Assembly: GCA_030616935.1 (NCBI GenBank)
Contig: JAUWWJ010000027.1
Span: 1-10,348, forward strand
Length of the DNA: 10,348 bases
Source of the DNA: Planctomycetaceae bacterium
Lineage (GTDB): Bacteria > Planctomycetota > Planctomycetia > Pirellulales > UBA1268
Direction of reading: 5' to 3'
In this document: in pieces, positions 7,226 through 10,348 of the stretch
How the letters are laid out: each line of letters starts with the position of its first letter
Position numbering within the stretch: the stretch's first letter is position 1
The notes under the pieces: generated by a model
The model's input: the letters and a program-made list of their open reading frames with translations, nothing else
Databases searched by the model: none
Told to the model about the DNA's origin: nothing
Translations under genes and position numbers: made by a program

Positions 7226-7278
7226 TCGTACACTTCAACGATACACGAAAAGAAGCCTCGGGTCAGCTATTAAGGCGC

Positions 7279-7284
7279 TATAAT
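7279..7284 (+). promoter_or_regulatory. Candidate -10 element for mfd
   Basis: A perfect TATAAT sits 38 bases before the GTG start, placing transcription start near 7291 and giving a leader of about 30 bases. No good TTGACA-like -35 is found 16-18 bases upstream (the sequence there is CCTCGG or similar), so this would be a weak or activator-dependent sigma-70-type promoter. The call rests on the -10 match alone. Confidence 0.4.
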
Positions 7285-7322
7285 CGGCACTATTTCTTTA
7301 GAACATCCCCTACAATACGACT

Positions 7323-10300
7323 GTGTTAGCTGCTCAGAATGACCGTGAAAACGCATTGTCACCCGTAACTTCGGGGCAACTGCAACAACTTGCCGACGGA
7401 CTGCGCGAGCATAGTGGTTTTGTCGAGGTTCTTACCAGTCTTCAGGAGGGTCATGGTGGGACAATTGGGGGAACCTGGGGAGCGGCAAGCAGTCTGGCTG
7501 TCGCTGGCATTGCATCAGCAAGAGCCGAAGAGCGGCAAGGCCTCGTTGTTGTTGTTGTTCCGCATGCAGTGGATGCGGACATGTTTGCTGATGACCTCAC
7601 ACTTTTTACCTCCTTGGCCATTGACGTTCTACCGCCCATCGAATCGATCGGCGACCCACCCACTGACCACGACACTCAGGTTAATGATCCAGCAGAAGCG
7701 AAACGATTGGCTACCGTCAAACGTCTAGTGGACTACTCGGATAAAAGCCCGCGAATTCTAGTCACGTCTATGCAGGCTGTATTAACTCCACTTGCCGACC
7801 CACGGCAGATTGAGGAGAGCACACGACACCTCACTCTTGGAGCCAAGGTTGATCCTCAAGAGTTAGCTGAATGGCTTTCTGCCCGAGGATGGCAACAAGT
7901 CGACACACTTGATTCTCCCGGCAGCTTCGCTCGTCGGGGTGGCATTATTGATCTCTTTGCCTCTGACTGGGAGCGACCTGTTCGGCTTGAACTCAATGAT
8001 GATGAAATTGATTCACTTCGAACATTCGATACCGTGAGTCAACGAAGTGTTCGAACGCTAGAGTCCGTCGACCTGACCGCTCTGCAATCATCAAACAAAA
8101 GTAATCGACGAGCTTGGCTCACGGATGTTGTACCTTCGGGCACCTGGTGGAGCCTTGTCGAACCACAGGAGTTGTCAGATGAAGGAAAACGACTAGCTAC
8201 CATCCTTCCGATGGAACTAGTGCTTCCGTCAGAAGAATTCTTCACTCGTGTATACCGATTTCCATCTGTGATTTTATCTGCGATCGCTCCTGCAAGTCTT
8301 GAGGCAACTGCCCATTTAGCCGTTGAAAGCGTCGAACGCTTCACTGGCCAACTTGATAGAGTCTGTCATGAACTCGACACGGTAGGAAAAGACCAAGATG
8401 TTTGGATCGCCGCGCCCACAGAAGCTGAAGAACAAAGGCTGAACGAGCTTTTATCTCCATCGGCTCCGGCTCGGGCTGGACGCCTCCACTTCTTACAAGG
8501 GAGACTCTCTGCCGGATTTCGTCTCGTTCCAGACAAACTAGTGCTGATCTCTGCAGCTGAACTCTTCCGCCGACAAGATTCCCCGCGAAATAGATTACCG
8601 AAACATCGGCTCACCCGAACCATCGACACGTTCCTCGACCTCAATGAAGGGGATTTTGTTGTTCATGTCGCGCATGGAATAGCTCGCTATAAAGGCTTGA
8701 AGCTCCTTGAAAAACATGGGCGGACGGAGGAATTCCTGGAGCTTGAGTTTGCAGAATCAACTCGAGTGTATGTGCCAGCCTCATCCATTGAATTGGTTCA
8801 GAAATATGTCGGTGGTGGAAAAACTGGCCCTAAACTTGCAAAGATCGGCGGGACTCTCTGGACACGCCAAAAGCTAGCGGTTGAAAAAGCAGTTGCCGAC
8901 ATGGCGGCTGACATGCTCGAGATTCAAGCAGTACGGGCAAAGCAGCCTGGTCGAGCATTTCCACCTGACACGCCTTGGCAAAAAGCGTTTGAACAATCGT
9001 TTCAGTTCGATCCCACTCCAGATCAAGCAACAGCCATTGAAACAATCCGAGCCGATCTGGAACAGTTCAAACCAATGGATAGACTCCTCTGCGGTGATGT
9101 CGGATTTGGCAAAACTGAGCTTGCTATGCGGGCAGCATTCAAGGTTGTCGAAGCTGGCAACCAGGTGGCTGTCTTGGTACCGACTACGATTTTAGCTGAA
9201 CAACACCGTCGCACCTTCACTGAGCGATTTGCAGAATATCCGTTTACCATTCGTGGCCTTTCACGACTCACAGCATCTCGTGAAGAACGTGAGACACTTG
9301 AAGGAATCGCGCGAGGAACTGTTGACATAGTCGTTGGAACACACAGGCTTGCGCAGGCCGATATTCACTTCGACAACCTAGGGCTTCTCGTTGTTGACGA
9401 AGAACAACGATTTGGTGTCGACGTGAAAGAGAGGCTCAAGGCAATGCGTGCCAGTGTTGATGTTCTTACCATGACAGCCACACCTATTCCCCGAACACTT
9501 CACATGGCCATGTTAGGTATTCGGGACATTTCAAATCTGACAACACCACCGGCTAATAGGCTTGCAGTCGAAACACGGGCGTGCCGATTTGATGAAACTC
9601 TTTTACGTCATGCCATTGATAGAGAACTTGCTCGAGATGGACAGATTTTTTTCGTTCACAACCGAATCAATGACATTCAAAAAGTTGCAGATCAAATTCG
9701 TAAGATTGCCCCTCACATTTCCATTGGGATAGCGCACGGAAGACTACATGAAGGTGAATTGGAGCAAGTCATGGTTGACTTTGTTACAGGTCGAACACAA
9801 CTCCTGTTGGCGACAACTATCATTGAAAGTGGGCTTGATATACCGAGAGCAAATACAATTTTCATTAATGAAGCCGACCACTATGGGCTTGCTGACTTAC
9901 ATCAACTAAGGGGCCGAGTTGGACGATCACATCACCGAGCGTATTGTTATCTTATCGTTAAAGAATCAACACGACTGACATCAACAGCGGCGAGAAGGCT
10001 TCGAGCGATTCAGGAATTTTCCAGTACCGGAGCCGGTTTCTCTTTAGCCATGAGAGACCTCGAAATTCGAGGCGCTGGCAATCTGCTAGGCACTCAACAG
10101 AGTGGCCACATAGCATCTGTGGGTTACGAACTCTACTGTCGACTCCTTGAAAATGCCGTCTGTGGATTGAAGAATCTCCCTCCAAAGGATCCTCCACCGG
10201 TACGAATCGATCTGCCAGGTGATGCGTGGATTCCTAGAGACTACATAGCCGATCTGCGATCAAAAATTGACTTCTACCGTCGAATTTCTCGAGCCTCAGC

Positions 10301-10348
10301 CTTGTCACATGTTGATGACCTCGAGACAGAAATAGAGGATCGCTTCGG
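7323..10348 (+). CDS. mfd: Transcription-repair coupling factor Mfd, C-terminus cut by window edge
   Basis: The frame is open from GTG 7323 to the right edge, 1008 codons without a stop; the family usually has about 1,100-1,200 residues. Mfd removes RNA polymerase stalled at DNA lesions and recruits UvrA for nucleotide excision repair. Order: UvrB-like N-terminal module (about 1-340) with a degenerate P-loop region (GGTIGGTWGAASSLA) and FARRGGIIDLFA (203-214); RNA polymerase-interacting domain near 435-505 (GDFVVHVAHGIARYKGL); RecG-like translocase with Walker A GDVGFGKTE (591-599), DEEQ (692-695), MTATPIPRTL (from 717), TTIIESGLDIP (from 831) and QLRGRVGR (861-868); then the start of the C-terminal TRCF domain, ending in IEDRFG at the edge. 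A TAG in frame at 7299 limits the start to GTG 7323 or TTG 7356; the first ATG (about 7581) would delete conserved sequence. No Shine-Dalgarno is visible. It is transcribed away from ilvB. Confidence 0.97.
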   Translation, partial: MLAAQNDRENALSPVTSGQLQQLADGLREHSGFVEVLTSLQEGHGGTIGGTWGAASSLAVAGIASARAEERQGLVVVVVPHAVDADMFADDLTLFTSLAIDVLPPIESIGDPPTDHDTQVNDPAEAKRLATVKRLVDYSDKSPRILVTSMQAVLTPLADPRQIEESTRHLTLGAKVDPQELAEWLSARGWQQVDTLDSPGSFARRGGIIDLFASDWERPVRLELNDDEIDSLRTFDTVSQRSVRTLESVDLTALQSSNKSNRRAWLTDVVPSGTWWSLVEPQELSDEGKRLATILPMELVLPSEEFFTRVYRFPSVILSAIAPASLEATAHLAVESVERFTGQLDRVCHELDTVGKDQDVWIAAPTEAEEQRLNELLSPSAPARAGRLHFLQGRLSAGFRLVPDKLVLISAAELFRRQDSPRNRLPKHRLTRTIDTFLDLNEGDFVVHVAHGIARYKGLKLLEKHGRTEEFLELEFAESTRVYVPASSIELVQKYVGGGKTGPKLAKIGGTLWTRQKLAVEKAVADMAADMLEIQAVRAKQPGRAFPPDTPWQKAFEQSFQFDPTPDQATAIETIRADLEQFKPMDRLLCGDVGFGKTELAMRAAFKVVEAGNQVAVLVPTTILAEQHRRTFTERFAEYPFTIRGLSRLTASREERETLEGIARGTVDIVVGTHRLAQADIHFDNLGLLVVDEEQRFGVDVKERLKAMRASVDVLTMTATPIPRTLHMAMLGIRDISNLTTPPANRLAVETRACRFDETLLRHAIDRELARDGQIFFVHNRINDIQKVADQIRKIAPHISIGIAHGRLHEGELEQVMVDFVTGRTQLLLATTIIESGLDIPRANTIFINEADHYGLADLHQLRGRVGRSHHRAYCYLIVKESTRLTSTAARRLRAIQEFSSTGAGFSLAMRDLEIRGAGNLLGTQQSGHIASVGYELYCRLLENAVCGLKNLPPKDPPPVRIDLPGDAWIPRDYIADLRSKIDFYRRISRASALSHVDDLETEIEDRF
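7545..7559 (+). repeat. Five tandem GTT codons in mfd
   Basis: (GTT)5 encodes five consecutive valines in a predicted beta-strand of the N-terminal UvrB-like module of Mfd. It is a short triplet repeat in frame, so gain or loss of units would only change strand length. Probably of no functional importance. Confidence 0.7.

Larger units (their letters stand above)
7116..7322. other. Divergent intergenic region between ilvB and mfd
   Basis: These 207 bases separate the start codons of two divergently read genes and must carry the promoters for both. For mfd a TATAAT is visible. For ilvB I find no convincing -10/-35 pair on the minus strand. I see no run of Leu, Ile or Val codons of the kind that marks a classical ilv attenuator peptide, and no T-box-like structure. 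An 8-bp inverted repeat and a short CCCA-TAT-TGGG dyad (7193-7203) lie in the middle. Confidence 0.6.

Noticed and set aside
7390..7728. A 112-codon plus-strand ORF near the start of mfd
   Set aside because: It is a shadow in another frame of Mfd, whose reading continues unbroken through this region with family-like sequence.
1..10348. tRNA or rRNA genes, CRISPR arrays, insertion sequences or attachment sites
   Set aside because: I found no cloverleaf-like pattern, regular spaced repeats, transposase motifs or flanking inverted and direct repeats; almost all of the window is accounted for by coding sequence.

Overview
The window looks like chromosomal DNA from a member of the Planctomycetota, probably a Pirellulales-type marine or freshwater lineage. 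This is inferred from recalled features only: a run of large envelope proteins carrying Met/Gly-rich stretches, weak or absent Shine-Dalgarno sequences in front of most genes, and a base composition that looks balanced by eye. No rRNA or other marker fixes the taxon.

Layout. Positions 3-5324 (+ strand) hold four consecutive genes that I cannot name: a C-terminal fragment running off the left edge (3-479), a single-pass membrane protein (543-1964), a second and larger single-pass membrane protein (1983-3845), and a secreted alpha-helical protein (3990-5324). Short gaps and one strong Shine-Dalgarno site suggest the first three form an operon, and the fourth probably belongs to it. All four carry Met/Gly/Glu-rich low-complexity stretches. 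The C-terminal ends of the first two look like versions of one module. The short N-terminus, single membrane helix and large outer domain resemble the PilN/PilO or GspL/GspM type of inner-membrane assembly protein, but that is an architectural analogy, not a homology call. This cluster is the best candidate for an undescribed system in the window. Its third gene ends at a TAA that is followed, in the same frame, by 28 more codons in the same Met/Glu-rich style before a TAG.

Positions 5337-7115 (- strand) hold a complete acetolactate synthase large subunit of notably plant-like sequence. It converges on the envelope cluster with only 12 bases between stop codons. The small subunit gene (ilvN/ilvH) is not in the window.

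Positions 7116-7322 are the divergent intergenic region, with a perfect TATAAT for the rightward gene and an 8-bp inverted repeat. From 7323 to the right edge runs mfd (+ strand), the transcription-repair coupling factor, read from a GTG start and cut off by the window end within its last domain.

The housekeeping half (ilvB, mfd) is ordinary. I saw no tRNA or rRNA gene, no insertion sequence, no CRISPR array and no sign of recent horizontal transfer.
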